Positions 1 to 11,697 of a stretch of 64,000 nt of DNA are shown piece by piece (the stretch's first letter is position 1; every line of letters starts with the position of its first letter). This DNA is from Epichloe hybrida. Lineage: Eukaryota > Ascomycota > Sordariomycetes > Hypocreales > Clavicipitaceae. The DNA is taken from positions 1,984,001 to 2,048,000 of the forward strand of contig JAFEKR010000007.1 of the NCBI GenBank assembly GCA_019022495.1, written 5' to 3'. The translations under genes were made by a program, and so were the position numbers. The notes beneath the pieces are model-generated. The model saw nothing but the letters and a program-made list of their open reading frames with translations. It was not told where the DNA came from and did no database searches.

Positions 1-123
1 TTCACCATGTTTGGGAGAGGCCAGAGGGAGGAGCTGGATGACGAGGAGGCCGGTGAGTTGGCCGACAGGATACGGAAGGAGGTGGCGTTGGTGTTGAGGG
101 AGGAGGGGGAGGCCAAGTTGTAG
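1..123 (+). CDS. 3' end of an unidentified gene (partial)
   Basis: The frame starting at base 1 is open for 40 codons and ends at TAG 121-123. The visible C-terminus is charged and probably helical: a Gly/Arg stretch, a Glu/Asp-rich patch (REELDDEEAGEL), then an amphipathic end rich in Glu, Arg and Leu. G+C-rich codon choice and the absence of stops suggest a real exon, but the upstream part lies outside the window. The family cannot be identified from this tail. It could also be chance reading through the 3' UTR of a neighbour. Confidence 0.45.
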   Translation, partial: FTMFGRGQREELDDEEAGELADRIRKEVALVLREEGEAKL

Positions 124-1093
124 TATACACACGACCGACGTTGAATTTAATTGGGGGGGGGGGGATCGCAAAGAGTCGTACATGGAATATACAGGCGAGG
201 ACTAGCTGTTGCAGGATGTGTCACGATACCCCGGGTGGATTCACATTGTTTATGGAATTCGATTTCATGCTTCTTTGTATATTTTCCTCAATTTTACTGT
301 GATCCTTGTAACATGGCTGCCGTGTTCCGAGGCCGATGACGGGCATCTCGTCTCCTGTGTTGAGGGTGATTGTGCGGCTGGCTGGAACCACGTTAGTAAT
401 TTCGACTTCTCTCCCCAATCTCTTCGGGGCTCGATTGACGACGGTCCAGTTGGAAGGGGGGTAGTCCGTACAGATGGAAACAGTAACGTCGTGGCGTGTT
501 TGATGGCTGCCATGATGACCATGGCGATGGGATGAATGACGCAGTTGCAGCATAATCTTTTCTCCCTCTCCCCCTCTCCCTCTCCCCGCGCCAGCTGCGA
601 TTGCGACAAATCCGGGAGCCATCTCGGAGATTAAACTAATTCCATGGCCGCGTTGGAGAATCGCCGATGCATATCTACAAGCTGCTTCCAGGCCAAGTGC
701 AGGCCATAATGACAACTTGTTCTACTATTCCGAGAGTCCTACTCGAGTTGCTCGCCCATTGGTTTTTTTTTTTTTTTTCCCCATCTCGGAGCTTCATCTT
801 TGTTTACCCCGAAATACAGACTTGAATCGACGTGCCGTTGATTCGCATCTCCAACACGAAGCTCGTACATTCGTAAGAAAAACATACACACCTCTTGATC
901 TGACATCCGTGACCTTTTCTCTGAGAAACAGGGCATGAATCCATCATCAACAAGATACCCATCCTAGACACCCCATGTATTAAGCTCCTCGCTGCCCCCC
1001 AAAAATCACTTGCAACACCGGATTCGCAACATTGCCGCCCGTGTCCGAGCGCGGAATCCTCCTAATCAAATATACTGCGAAAGCCTGCCAGAG
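124..1093. other. Intergenic region, no gene seen
   Basis: This separates the partial gene at the left edge from the 3' end of the GLOD5-like gene. It holds a G-run near 154, a C/T-rich run near 560-590 and a T-run near 763-778. The reading frames present lack domain-like sequence and overlap one another on both strands. It probably contains two 3' UTRs. Confidence 0.5.
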
Positions 1094-1561
1094 TTAGCAC
1101 CCCCCTTTCAAAGGACAAGGGAAAAGGGAAAGAAGAAGGAAGAAAAAAAAAAAAAAACTCAACTCTATCAAGTTCCCATCCGGATCCCTAACATACAAAC
1201 TCCTCAACTCCCCCCTCGCCCCAGCCCTCCTCACCACCCCCTCCTCCAAGACCTCCACGCCAACCCCCCCAAGCCCCTCCAGCAAACCGTCCATGTCCAC
1301 CCCGTCGTCCAGCAGGAAGCACAGATCCGCCGTCCCCGGCAGCGCCGTCCTCGCCTTGGGCTCAAACTCCCTCCCCCTCTGATGCAGATTGATCTTGTGC
1401 GTGCCGAACAGAAGCGCGTGTCGCGGCGTGGACGGGTCGGACCCGGACGTGAATGTCTCGGCGGTCATGCCCAGATGGGTCGTGTACCAGGAGATTGTTG
1501 TGGCCACGTCTGCGCATGTGAGGACGAGGTGGTCCATGTCTTTGACGGGCGCGAGAGCCAT
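1094..1561 (-). CDS. Glyoxalase/VOC-fold protein, GLOD5-like
   Basis: This is a 155-residue single-domain protein of the vicinal-oxygen-chelate (glyoxalase I / bleomycin-resistance) superfamily, most like glyoxalase-domain protein 5. The first half contains DHLVLTCAD, supplying the usual first metal-ligand His, and ISWYTTHLGM. The centre has the GLOD5-type GTHKINLHQRG and FEPKA. The end has RDPDGNLIELS with the terminal ligand Glu. The substrate is not predictable. ATG at 1561 is chosen because the VOC domain starts six residues later; the frame is open to 1696, but that extension looks like leader sequence. After IELS, where family members usually stop, the frame runs through a T-run (A-run 1143-1157 on the plus strand) and adds a Phe/Leu-rich tail of about 20 residues. 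The tail may reflect repeat slippage or a sequencing error. Confidence 0.85.
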   Translation of the reverse strand: MALAPVKDMDHLVLTCADVATTISWYTTHLGMTAETFTSGSDPSTPRHALLFGTHKINLHQRGREFEPKARTALPGTADLCFLLDDGVDMDGLLEGLGGVGVEVLEEGVVRRAGARGELRSLYVRDPDGNLIELSFFFFFFLLLSLFPCPLKGGC

Positions 1562-2867
1562 GATGGCTTTCTTGAATTTTTGGCAACTGTCGTGAATGGA
1601 TTGGATTGGACTGGATTGATGAGAGCCTCCGTGTGTGAATGCCTCGCGGGCCGCGGCAAGAGTAGTTTTATTAAGAGGTCCCAGCGGAATATACATAGAG
1701 GCGGCCTGGCTATCCGGCCCATGGCCACAACCAGACTCTCCAACAACCCCGTTTTTGCTTCCTTTTTGGCGATTGCACGCGCCCCTCTCTTCGCACAGAA
1801 AAGAGACTAACCGAATATAGAAAGGCGCCAGCTCTTAACGCGCCAGTGGGTCCGGTCCGAAAACGACAAATTTTACGAGACTTTGCCCCGACTTGGATCG
1901 CACGCTGATGATGAATGCGAACATACGTACAGGATACTCTCCTTTGCTCTTGCTGTCCCGTACTGTGTCCCGTACTGTGGGATAATAAGACGTGAGTGAG
2001 TTGTTCGTTGCTCTCGCTGAGGCTGCCGGTAGCGTCCCGAGTCTGTCCGGGCTGGTCGGTTGTTTCGTTTCGCAGACGACTCGACGATCCAGCCGGGACT
2101 CAGAGTTCGTCTCCAGCACCATCCATCTATCCATCTTTTCATCAGTCATCCATCATCCATCATCATCCCATCCAGTCCAGGCAGCTAGCCGGGAGTGAGG
2201 TGACTGACTGACTGGTGGTGTGGCTGTAATGAAACGGCAGTGCTGGAGAGACTCCCCCAGCTCGGATCGACGGAGTAGCTTTACCTACACACCCCCCTGC
2301 TTCTTCTTGCTCACCTTTTGGTCCAGTTCTTGCTGCTCCCTCATGTCCCTCACTTCAATAAGGACAGTCACGCTCTCTCACTCATCACACTCGGCTTTGG
2401 CTCTAGCTTTAGCATTGGCATTGGCTTTGGCATTGGCTTTGGCCTTGGCTCTTGTTCCTTGCTTGCTGCTCCAGGCCATGTCGCCGCCCATCAATCCGTC
2501 CATCCTCCTGCCAGTCTGCCAACCCCCCCCCCCAATCTTCTCTCCTCCCTCCAGCCTGATCTGGTCCTGTCCCCCTCTGTGCCCGCAGCCAAGCAAGTGG
2601 ACCGGTCCGTACCAGTGCCAGCCAAACGTACAAGTAGTCTTCTCCCTCCCAGCCCTTTGGATCTGTCCAACTCTTTCATCCTTCTTTTTCAATCTTCATC
2701 TTTTCCGACCGTTCATCTCCTTGCAAAGCGACCAATCCTACCCATTAGTACCCGTTTTGCTGGTTCCATAGGCGTTAGACGCATCCACTTACACACCAAA
2801 GTTCCCCCTCCGCTATCTGCCCGTTTCTGCTCCGTTTCCTCTGCCCTTGGGTTAAAAGCAAATCACA
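1562..2867. promoter_or_regulatory. Divergent promoter region
   Basis: This lies between the starts of the GLOD5-like gene (-) and the acidic protein gene (+). The right half is strongly C/T-rich on the plus strand, as is common upstream of fungal transcription starts, and includes a C-run at about 2522-2533. No defined operator was recognised. The overlapping frames here are low-complexity products of the hexamer-like repeat at 2392-2453. Confidence 0.5.
2392..2453. repeat. Imperfect 6-bp tandem repeat (TTGGCN/TTTAGC type)
   Basis: About ten degenerate copies of a GGCTTT/GGCATT-like hexamer lie in the promoter-side DNA of the acidic protein gene. They translate into meaningless Leu-Ala or Phe-Gly repeats, so no coding function is proposed. 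Confidence 0.7.
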
Positions 2868-3692
2868 ATGTCTTCCCGTAAGAGAAAGCAGGACGAGGAA
2901 GAGGAAGAGCTCGTTTCTCTTCCCGAGGAAGATGATGGCGAGGAGGAAGAAGAGTGAGTGACCAGCGCCAACGAACCCAAGCTTCTCTGGCTTTCGCCAC
3001 CTGAACCCAGACTTTACCATGTCGCAAAGCGTCAAGTGCACGTTGGTCGAGACAGCGCATTGTCGCCAATCGCATCAATTGAGCCCCATCAAGCCTTTCC
3101 TTGAAGAACACACCTGATTTCACTGAACTCTTGCATCGCCGGGCGCATACCAATACTTTGACGTGCCAACCCCGCCGAACGAAGCGTACGCTGACACTGG
3201 GCTCGTATTAGGTATGTGTCCACTGGAGATGAAGACGACAATGTCGAAGAGGAGGAGGAAGAGGAGGACGACGACGACGGCGAAGGCGTAGGGGAAGACG
3301 ACGAGGAGGCTGATGACGATGACGGGACAGAAGAAGCAGACGCCGACGCCGACGATGTCGCCGAAGTGAATGGCGTAGAAGGTCGGTTTTGTTTTTCTCC
3401 TCATCTTTGTAACATTCCCATCTCATTTGTCCTCGTATGTCCAAGCTAATCGGTGTTCTCTTCTCGGTCTCAAGAAAACCAACCACCCGCCAAGAAGCGC
3501 AAGACAGGAGGCGCATCCAGCGAGGAGGTTACCAATGGCGAGACAGCCAACGGCGACGATTCCGAGAACGAGGATGTCGATGCTGATGCCGATGCCGCCG
3601 ACGCCAAAGACTTGACCTCAATCAAAGAAGCTGTGAAAGCCACTGAGGAGGCGGATTCCAAGACCGCAAAAGCAGGAGACAACGATGAATGA
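2868..3692 (+). CDS. Highly acidic nuclear-type protein, three exons
   Basis: Exons 2868-2953, 3212-3381 and 3475-3692 join in phase to give 157 residues. The N-terminus is MSSRKRKQDEEEEELV, followed by near-continuous Glu/Asp blocks to about residue 80, then a basic patch PPAKKRKTGG resembling a nuclear localisation signal, then an Asp/Ala-rich end closing in GDNDE. Intron 1 has GTGAGT. Intron 2 starts with the weak donor GTCGGT but has a good GCTAAT branch site and CAAG acceptor, and the frame closes only with it. Composition resembles prothymosin-like or histone-chaperone-type acidic proteins, but no CHZ or NAP signature is visible, so the function is unassigned. Splice choices are inferred. 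Confidence 0.75.
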
Positions 3693-6073
3693 GCCGTCGT
3701 TTTCTTCTTAATTGATCCATCTTATGACGTACGCGGAGTGTCTGTCGCTCACCTTCACCCTGGCGGTCAAGGTCATGATAGGATACCATTGTATGCGTCC
3801 ATCGTTACTCAATCCATGGCCGTTAGACTTGCCTGCATAGGCAAGAAGGATCGCGAGGCTATAATACTGTAATTGTAGACCAGCTTTGCCCCGAGTAGTC
3901 AGAAACGAAAGACGAAGTCGCATCGTCGAAATGCAATCGAATGGATAGTCCATCTCTTTATTCCACAAATCATCGGAAGCGGTCCCATACGCCAGTAGAT
4001 GTCTTTCAAGACTAAGAAGGTGCCTCTTTTTTTTTCTTCTTCTTTTTCCAATATCGCGCGACGCGGCATTCCCGTCGTGCATTTGTATCCATGGTGATTG
4101 AACGACATGACACTCAACAACAACAAACAAGGAAGCGTTGATTTTCATCCAAGGATAGCGGTCGGTCTTCGGTCGAGGAACACTGCGCTGCTGACGGGGC
4201 CGTTTGAGGCACCATCTTAGACCGCCTCTAGCATCAGGCAATCAGGTCCAGAGAACGAGCGGAATCTGTTGACGAAAATTGCTGGACGGGTACGGATTAC
4301 AGACTTGGATTAAACCCTGTGGCTTTGTGAGCCCGAGACAAGTCGAGGCAAGGGAGGCTAGAAGCCGACAAATCGATCAGCCTGACTATCAGAATAGAAT
4401 GTGGGCCAATCTACTGCAACCATGGTCCCTCGATTGCCTTGCTTTCGCGCACGAGATTCATCGTAAGCAAGGCGCTCGTACGCAAGGCGCCCAAAACACC
4501 CTGCATTCATGCCGTGCCTGCGTGACATTGTTCTGCCCCGAGCGGAGATGTACGAAGGCGCCTTCGTCAAGCAAGGCGAGAACCTGGGGTAATTTGTTGC
4601 CTGGAGAATGATCTAAAACATTGCCAGCTTCGCTCCAAGTCCAATCTCATTGCTGCACGATCCGAGCCAAATCCTTCCTGTAAGTACACTGGGTATTGAT
4701 GCGGCTGAAAAGGTTATACCGGTATGGCAAGAACCTCTTCTTTGTACAGATTACGCTCATCAGTTGATGTAGAGGTAGGGTGACAAAGAATCTAGTCCAT
4801 GGGGAACCACACGGATGTCGTGCCCCTTCCAATGCAAGTGATGTATCGCATATCAGAATATCTGCTACACACTGCCCAAACCCTGCTGAACTGACGATAC
4901 TGTTAGCCCCAAGAGGAGGGTCAGAAGCATGATTGTGATGCTCAATGACGCTTGTTTCCCCCCCCCGAAACACTGACCACCCAACCACCATCACTCCGTA
5001 ATCCGTGCTTGACCCTATGGGCTGAAAGCGGTGCCACTTGCTTATTCCAGTGCTCAGCTTGCATCTCGGGAAAACAAGCTCGAAGGAGGTGGTGGACAGT
5101 CATGATCAATACTCAAACTCTGCATGTGTACCTTTTCAACTCACATCAGCCGTAGACCGTGCTGTGCCGTAAACGAGTTCAGTGACTTGGACACAGAAAA
5201 AAACTTACATCGCGACTCGGTTTCTCGTCAAGCTGAATTGTTGTTGATGTGGAACAAATTATTATAATCTATCCTTTGGCAAGGTATCTGTTGATGCAAC
5301 ATGGCCAGGGGAGGAGTAAACATTCATTCGTCTACTACCACAGATTCGATCAAAATGCCTGTAATCCGAAAATGGAATTTGTATCTTTCCAGACGGGCCT
5401 TCATCTTACAAAATAACATTGGCCGCTCTTCTTGACACGTTGAACTTTCTTTTCGGTCACTTGTCTCTTGAGAACCTTCCTGGTCACACCACCATATCAA
5501 GCAGAAGAGGTGCTGCGCGACGAGAGCAGAAACAAATTCGAGACGAAAAAAAGCAACCTTTTAGTTGAGCTGAATTGGTGTGGGGGATGGGATGATATCA
5601 CAATCGAGCTGTAACAGTTGCGCGCGCCATCAAAGTACGCAGTCATGATTCAAGGCTGCATTTGCCGCAGGGTAGTCCGTAGTGTTTTAGTCTTACACAA
5701 ATGAACTTGTTTGTTTTGAGAGTAACGCCCCCGGTAGCTGACTGGGTTGATCTAGGAGATTGCATAACTGGCCAACAGCGAGTAGGGATGCATCGCACGG
5801 ACATGATGGTCCAGACATCAGACGAATTTTTCGAGACTCTCGAATCTTGAAGCATAAGCTTAGGCAAGGATTCTTCGTCCCACCTTATAATGCTTTTTCG
5901 TCCTGCGGATGGATGAACGGGCAGAAAGGTTGCGTGCGTCTTTCACTCGACTAGCGTGGGTATCTGAGTCGCGTTCATGTGTTGACATGGTCGATGCACA
6001 CCTGCAGTGCCCAGGCATTTCAATGCTCTCCATCAACATGACCTCGAATGCAGGGAGAAGGAAAGAACGCGAG

Positions 6074-6105
6074 CTGTTGTTGTTGTTGTCGTTGTTGTTG
6101 TTGTC
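6074..6105. repeat. TTG/GTC microsatellite
   Basis: Trinucleotide run of TTG units interrupted twice by TCG, in intergenic DNA. Confidence 0.85.
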
Positions 6106-6530
6106 GATCTTTGTAAGAGCCGTAGCCCACCCAGGATCAATGCGTGCGTCGACGAGAAGGTGGAGAAAAAATGCCCACGGTTACTCGACTCAGATTCTGT
6201 CAGGATGTGACTGAAGATGGTAACACCCACGATGAGCGGACACAAGGGCGTTGCATTGCTTTTGTTCGGACCGTTGATACACATTTACAAATTGGATGAC
6301 ATCCGATCTGTGAACGTAGCATGACGTGATGACTGGATGTCAAAATTGAGATACGCATAGTATGAAGATGAAGACAACTCCATACGAGGCATCTTTTTGG
6401 TTTCAGGCGAAGCGGAGGCGGAGGCGAACGAAGACTGGGAAGGCGCAGCCGCTGGTCACTTCGGTAGCTTGCCTAATAAAGCATGACAAGGGTGTGCGCA
6501 ACTTCCCCCATTCTACTCCGTACCTGCCCT

Positions 6531-6640
6531 CATGCCTCATGCCTCGTGCCTCGTGCCTCGTGCCTCGTGCCTCGTGCCTCGTGCCTCGTGCCTCGTGCCT
6601 CGTGCCTCGTGCCTCGTGCCTCGTGCCTCGTGCCTCATGC
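6531..6640. repeat. Heptamer tandem array (CGTGCCT)n
   Basis: About 15-16 head-to-tail copies of a 7-bp unit CGTGCCT, with CATGCCT variants at both edges and near-identical units inside. The unit length is not a multiple of three, so all three frames read through as the same 7-residue repeat. The frames open across it on both strands are artefacts of the repeat. Confidence 0.95.
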
Positions 6641-8820
6641 TCTGGTGCTCTGATGCCTGGCTTTAAGTGAAGAGTGTTATTGCGAAAGTTGCCATGCTCC
6701 ATTACTAAGTAGTCGATTCAATGCGATGCCAGTGCCAGTGGATTCGGATGTCCATGTCCACGGCCGTCATCTGTTGGTGCTAAGCCACCTGGGCAGGCAG
6801 CCAGTGCCAGACTCTGCCAGGCCGGGCCTTGCAGCTGTCACCAGCTGACCCAGCCCAGCCCTGCGTCAAACCAGTCGATTGGAATTATACACCCACTGTA
6901 ATAGTGCCGAATAATCACACAGGTACTGGAGTCCAGGCTGTGTGAGCCCAACGAGTTGCAAATTGGCCCCAAGACCTCGTCCTGTAGAACCTGTGGTGTC
7001 GACCACTTCACGGCGACGCCGGCGCCACAGAATTGCTTTGGAACCTTCTCCGTGCTTTGTCTGGCCTGCCCGCGGCGCGATCGCCGCGGCTCTAGCGTGC
7101 CTGCCCTGGCTTGTACGCAGTACCTAGTAGTATGTGTCCAAAGACACAGCTCACAAGGTAGCGGATACCAGCACACGCGGCCGATCAGGCACCAAATCCG
7201 AACTGGACCGATTCCGTTGTCCAATCGTCCATCCCATCCCATTCCATCGCGGTGCAGAGCAGAGCACCTGACGAGAGTTTCTTTACTTGTCGCTGCACAT
7301 TATGGGATGGGGATGGGGATGGGGATGGGGGAAGATGGGACGATGCTACTACTCGGTAATGGTGCCCCTTGCTTTTTGCCCCATTTGTTGTTGAGCATTT
7401 CAGCTTTGATCTGAGCTCGGGTGTTTTATCTTGCTCGTCTCTTCCCTGCTCGCGCGCCCACTTGTTGGAGCACTTGTGTCGAGCGTCCCGTGGATCCGCG
7501 CTTGTCACGGCCCCCCTGTCCCAGTAAATTCGGCCAGACGCTTGATCATTCAAATTTTCAGTCAGCTTTGCGTTGTTGTCGGCTGGCAATGACCTGGTGC
7601 CGGGTCATTTGACATAATTTGACTGGTGTTCCTTGTGCATGTCGTGCAACTTGTTTGGCTGGCTGACGGAACATGCCTTCTCCTCTCACAAATTTCCCTT
7701 GCCCCCCCGTTTGAATGAGGTCGCGACCGACGCCCATTAAGCCTTTCGATCTGGCGCCGGTTACTGTTGTCAAAGTCATTGTCCGGTGCTTTCATTCCAG
7801 AGATTCTCGCCGCGTAACAGCTCAGTCGGGGGGGAAAGAATCCATGACGACGCGCTGTCTGACCTAGCTGTGCTGTTCGAGGGACGCCTCCGGCTCCGGG
7901 GAATTTTTTGTGACATTTGAAATAACTGCCAGTTTCAGTTTTGTTGATCTCTTTCCGAATACTTCACTGCCGCGTGTCCTACCACGCCTTCACCGACCAC
8001 GTTGGTTTAACGTTGGACGGCAGTTCAAAGGTGCACGACTTGAGCAAACTCTGTTCCGCCTTCCTCGGCCAACGAACGGACGAATGCACCGTTGCAGTGC
8101 TGGCTAGTTAGGAGCCGACCCCTCCGTGCAACGTCGTCGTCGATAACGATCGAGGCCGCCCTCCTCAGCCCATTGCCCATTCGATCAGTCCTGTGATCAG
8201 TCCTGTTCTCGACGCCACAGTGCCAATCAACAATCGCATTTGTTGGCATCATCTCGCTCGTTTCCTCGGCGGGCTGCTGTCACCAGGATTTCGACATCAC
8301 GAAAATATCGACCAGTCCTCCGCCGTCCCTTCCTGCCGTCCCTAAGCAAACAGGCACAGGCACTGTCGACTGCCTTAACCGAGATCGAATGTCAAGCGCC
8401 AAATCTTGTGCACTCTTTCCCAAACTATCGCGTAGTATCCACCACGAACAGCCGGCGATTCGCTAGATTGACTGCTCGACGCTCCCTCAGTTCCTTCGAT
8501 ACCGGAAAAAAAACTCTCTTTAACGTTTTGCTCTCGACGGCACGCCACTTCCATCAGATACGCCATCCTATATCTGACTACACAAACAAGCTCTTGAACT
8601 AGACTACTGATTCCGGACGCCCTCAACGTCACTAGCCGGCACGGTGTGTCCTCCATACATGCCGCCTCCAGTCGAGAGCCTTAATTCATCGAAATCGACT
8701 TAGTCTTCGCATGAAGAAGTTGATTTCACCACGAGTGGCAATCTCCTCCAACACACAGGACGACATTTCCATTCGAGCCCGGCGAAGTCGCCATTGCACG
8801 CTGGGCTGTAGGTGGTCCGA

Positions 8821-11697
8821 ATGGACGTCATGGCCGTGCCTCAACCTGGAGAAGAAGGGCCTATTCCTGCACCACGGATGATGCGTAATCGAAACTACTC
8901 GCTGTATGCCTCTCGCATCAAACCTCTTGTCATCGACAGCAACGCCCACGAGGAGCCTCCTCAGGTTCCCGACCTACCAGCACTACCAATTTCACCTCGT
9001 TGGGATTCTCTATCCAATGGTCCGCACTTGTTGAATCAGACCACTCCATGTCCCGTCTTCCGAACTCTGCCAACTGTACGACCTGAGGCGTCAACAACCC
9101 AACAATTTCCCGTGCTTGCTGGCCCGGTCGTATCCCCGCCCCCGATGCACGCCCCAGGGCCTCGCCGTATCATGAGCCGCGACTCTGGACCACGAAGTGC
9201 ATCACCATCGATGTCGTTGAGGAACAAGTCTTCGCTTGCGGACTTGCGCATCACTGAAGGATCTTCGGCCGTTGAGAACTTCTCCAGGCCTCGCAAGCAA
9301 AGTATACGCCAAAACGGACCGCCGGATGGTATTGCCAGCCCAGAACCCGTCAAATTACCACGCTTGGCCAATCTTTCCAACCCTCTCCACACAGACCGTC
9401 TTTTTGACATGTCCAATCAAACATCCCCTTGGCAGCGGTCACGACGTCCTTCCGTGTCGTCAGTCAAATCCTCATGCGCAAGTCCCTCTCCATTGCCATA
9501 CAACAGCGGCGAATGTGTGGAGCCAAGATGCCACCGAGCTCGAAATGTCACGAGCCCTCCGGCGCCAACGCCCGCTCGGACACAAATGGCGTCTGTCGTT
9601 TCAACACCCGTTGCAAGCCCCGGACTGGGTGGGGCAGTGCCGTGGGTGGCTGGAGACGAACTACGGTGCAGTTTCAGATCCCAGCTCACTGCTTCAACGA
9701 CCCCTGGCACGGCCGTTACAGAACGAAGCAGCGTTCTTACAAAAGACAGCTCTGTCACCTCGCTAGAGAATGTCGACGAACCCAGCCTGGAAGATGTTAT
9801 GGGCATGTACGAGAAGGGCTTCGCGGATGATGAGGACGACGACTACGACGGCCGATTCGGCGACGGTGCGAGCGAAATCAATATGGATTCGAGGCCAATG
9901 ACGGCCCTGTCGAAACCAGCCATGGCGTCTGCTCCCGAAGTGCCCAGAACTCCTGCAATAGCGCACATGGCGGAGAAGCGTCTTTCACCGCCGTTGCCAA
10001 TATCACGCTCGACGCTCGATGCTGAAATTCGTCAGTCGAAAATGATCTTCACGAGCCCGGCTTTCACCTCGTCGGTAGCCGCCATCTCTGGCAAAGCTGA
10101 CATGGACACTGCGGAGAAGCGAGACTCGGCCAAGTCACTGGACTCGGAACCATCCATCACTACAGATCCTGTTGCCGACAAGGGCAGCACACACACAACA
10201 GTTGCTTCTCCTTCTTCCACTTCGCCGTCTAGATCACCGTCTCCTCCTCCCTCTTATTGTCAAAATCCTGCCACACCTTCGACACCCGCACCACCACCAC
10301 CTCCTCCTCCGACTATGCCCGCTGAGCCTGAGGATCCCGGCTCTCGCGACCGATATGGTTTCAAAAAGGCCAACCAATCAATCACCAGGGAGCAGTATGA
10401 TGCCTGGAATAAGGATTATTCATTCTATCTCGCACGGCGTCGACGGAAATGGATCTCGTACCTCAAAGACTGTGCATTAATGACAGATCGGCCCATCCGG
10501 TTTCCATCTCCCAGCGCGAAAACAAAGAGATTTGTGCGAAAAGGTATACCTCCCGATTGGCGAGGTGCCGCATGGTTCTACTATGCCGGAGGACCTGCAA
10601 TCCTCGCCAAGCATGCTGGCCTCTATGAGAAGCTTCTTTACCAATCTGCCACTCAAGTCGATGTTGAAGCAATCGAGCGAGATTTGCACAGGACGTTTCC
10701 CGACAATATCCAATTCAAGCCTTCGAGCAACCATCACTCGACCCCAAGCAGCGGACGGAGCAGCCAGTCAACAATGACGAGATCGTCGACCGGAGAAGAT
10801 AAACCACCAGGACCTCCACCCGCGGCCTCGAATGAGCCGCCCATTATAACATCGCTCCGCCGCGTGCTACACGCCTTTTCCATCTACAACCCCCGCATTG
10901 GATACTGCCAAAGTCTCAATTTCTTGGCTGGATTGCTGTTGCTTTTTGTCGAAACAGAAGAGCAGTGTTTCTGGCTGTTAAATGTCATCACCATCATTTA
11001 TCTGCCTGGAACACACGACATGAGTCTCGAGGGCTCCAAGGTGGACCTTGGAGTCTTGATGACGGAGTTGCGAGATAGCATGCCTTCGGTCTGGGAGAAG
11101 ATTGGTGGGGAACTGGAGAACTTGCCCACAGCACGACCCGGCACCAGCAAGTCAGTACGCAAGACTAGGCCCATTCTGCGCCGGCGAGAGCAGCAGACAG
11201 AGCTGTCCACAGAACGGTTACCACCCATCACTCTTTGCATGACGGCCTGGTTCATGAGTTGCTATATTGGTACATTGCCAATCGAGACGACACTTCGTGT
11301 GTGGGACGTCTTCTTCTACGAAGGCTCCAAGACGCTCTTCCGGATCGCGTTGGCGATATTCAAAACCGGGGAGAGCGAAATCAAAGCTGTCAAGGACCCA
11401 ATGGAGATGTTTGGCGTTGTGCAGACCATCCCCAGGCGCATGATTGACGCCAATGGTCTCATGGAAGCTTGCTTCAAGCGCCGCAACGGATTTGGACACC
11501 TTAGTCAGGGAACTATTGACGACCGGCGACAAGCAAGGCGCGATAAAGCCAAGCAGGAGCGAGAGCAAAACTTGCTACGCGAGAAGGCGAGTTTTGGTGG
11601 CAACCTGACTGAGGCAGAGAGCTGCACAGTGTCACGCCGAGGCACTCTGTTCAACAAGACAAAAAGGGACGCCATTGTGAGACCCGCTGAAGTGTGA
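8821..11697 (+). CDS. TBC-domain Rab GTPase-activating protein
   Basis: This single-exon gene encodes 958 residues. The first ~500 residues are Ser/Pro-rich and disordered, with an acidic patch (DDEDDDYDG) and a poly-Pro run. A TBC domain occupies roughly residues 560-860. It shows the arginine finger in IERDLHRTFPDN (near 617), the glutamine finger in GYCQSLNFLAGLL (near 693), and later LRVWDVFFYEGSK, typical TBC motif blocks. Both catalytic fingers are present, so an active GAP that switches off a Rab in membrane traffic is expected. The Rab partner cannot be told. A charged, probably coiled segment (ARRDKAKQEREQNLLREKA) follows. An insert of about 40 Ser/Thr/Pro residues splits the domain between the fingers. 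ATG 8821 is the first ATG of the frame. No gene symbol is safe. Confidence 0.92.
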   Translation: MDVMAVPQPGEEGPIPAPRMMRNRNYSLYASRIKPLVIDSNAHEEPPQVPDLPALPISPRWDSLSNGPHLLNQTTPCPVFRTLPTVRPEASTTQQFPVLAGPVVSPPPMHAPGPRRIMSRDSGPRSASPSMSLRNKSSLADLRITEGSSAVENFSRPRKQSIRQNGPPDGIASPEPVKLPRLANLSNPLHTDRLFDMSNQTSPWQRSRRPSVSSVKSSCASPSPLPYNSGECVEPRCHRARNVTSPPAPTPARTQMASVVSTPVASPGLGGAVPWVAGDELRCSFRSQLTASTTPGTAVTERSSVLTKDSSVTSLENVDEPSLEDVMGMYEKGFADDEDDDYDGRFGDGASEINMDSRPMTALSKPAMASAPEVPRTPAIAHMAEKRLSPPLPISRSTLDAEIRQSKMIFTSPAFTSSVAAISGKADMDTAEKRDSAKSLDSEPSITTDPVADKGSTHTTVASPSSTSPSRSPSPPPSYCQNPATPSTPAPPPPPPPTMPAEPEDPGSRDRYGFKKANQSITREQYDAWNKDYSFYLARRRRKWISYLKDCALMTDRPIRFPSPSAKTKRFVRKGIPPDWRGAAWFYYAGGPAILAKHAGLYEKLLYQSATQVDVEAIERDLHRTFPDNIQFKPSSNHHSTPSSGRSSQSTMTRSSTGEDKPPGPPPAASNEPPIITSLRRVLHAFSIYNPRIGYCQSLNFLAGLLLLFVETEEQCFWLLNVITIIYLPGTHDMSLEGSKVDLGVLMTELRDSMPSVWEKIGGELENLPTARPGTSKSVRKTRPILRRREQQTELSTERLPPITLCMTAWFMSCYIGTLPIETTLRVWDVFFYEGSKTLFRIALAIFKTGESEIKAVKDPMEMFGVVQTIPRRMIDANGLMEACFKRRNGFGHLSQGTIDDRRQARRDKAKQEREQNLLREKASFGGNLTEAESCTVSRRGTLFNKTKRDAIVRPAEV

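Larger units (their letters stand above)
3693..8820. other. 5.1 kb without a recognisable gene
   Basis: The frames here are short, overlap on both strands and show no conserved-looking sequence. The region holds a TTG-type microsatellite (6074-6105), a heptamer array (6531-6640), a GGGGAT run near 7304-7331 and copies of the dispersed ACTCCGTA motif (4993, 6514). The last kilobase is probably the promoter and leader of the TBC gene. A noncoding RNA or a multi-exon gene with short exons cannot be excluded. Confidence 0.5.

Noticed and set aside
6362..6702. Open frames of about 100 codons over the heptamer array on both strands
   Set aside because: A 7-bp unit without stops is open in all frames, so the frames are produced by the repeat.
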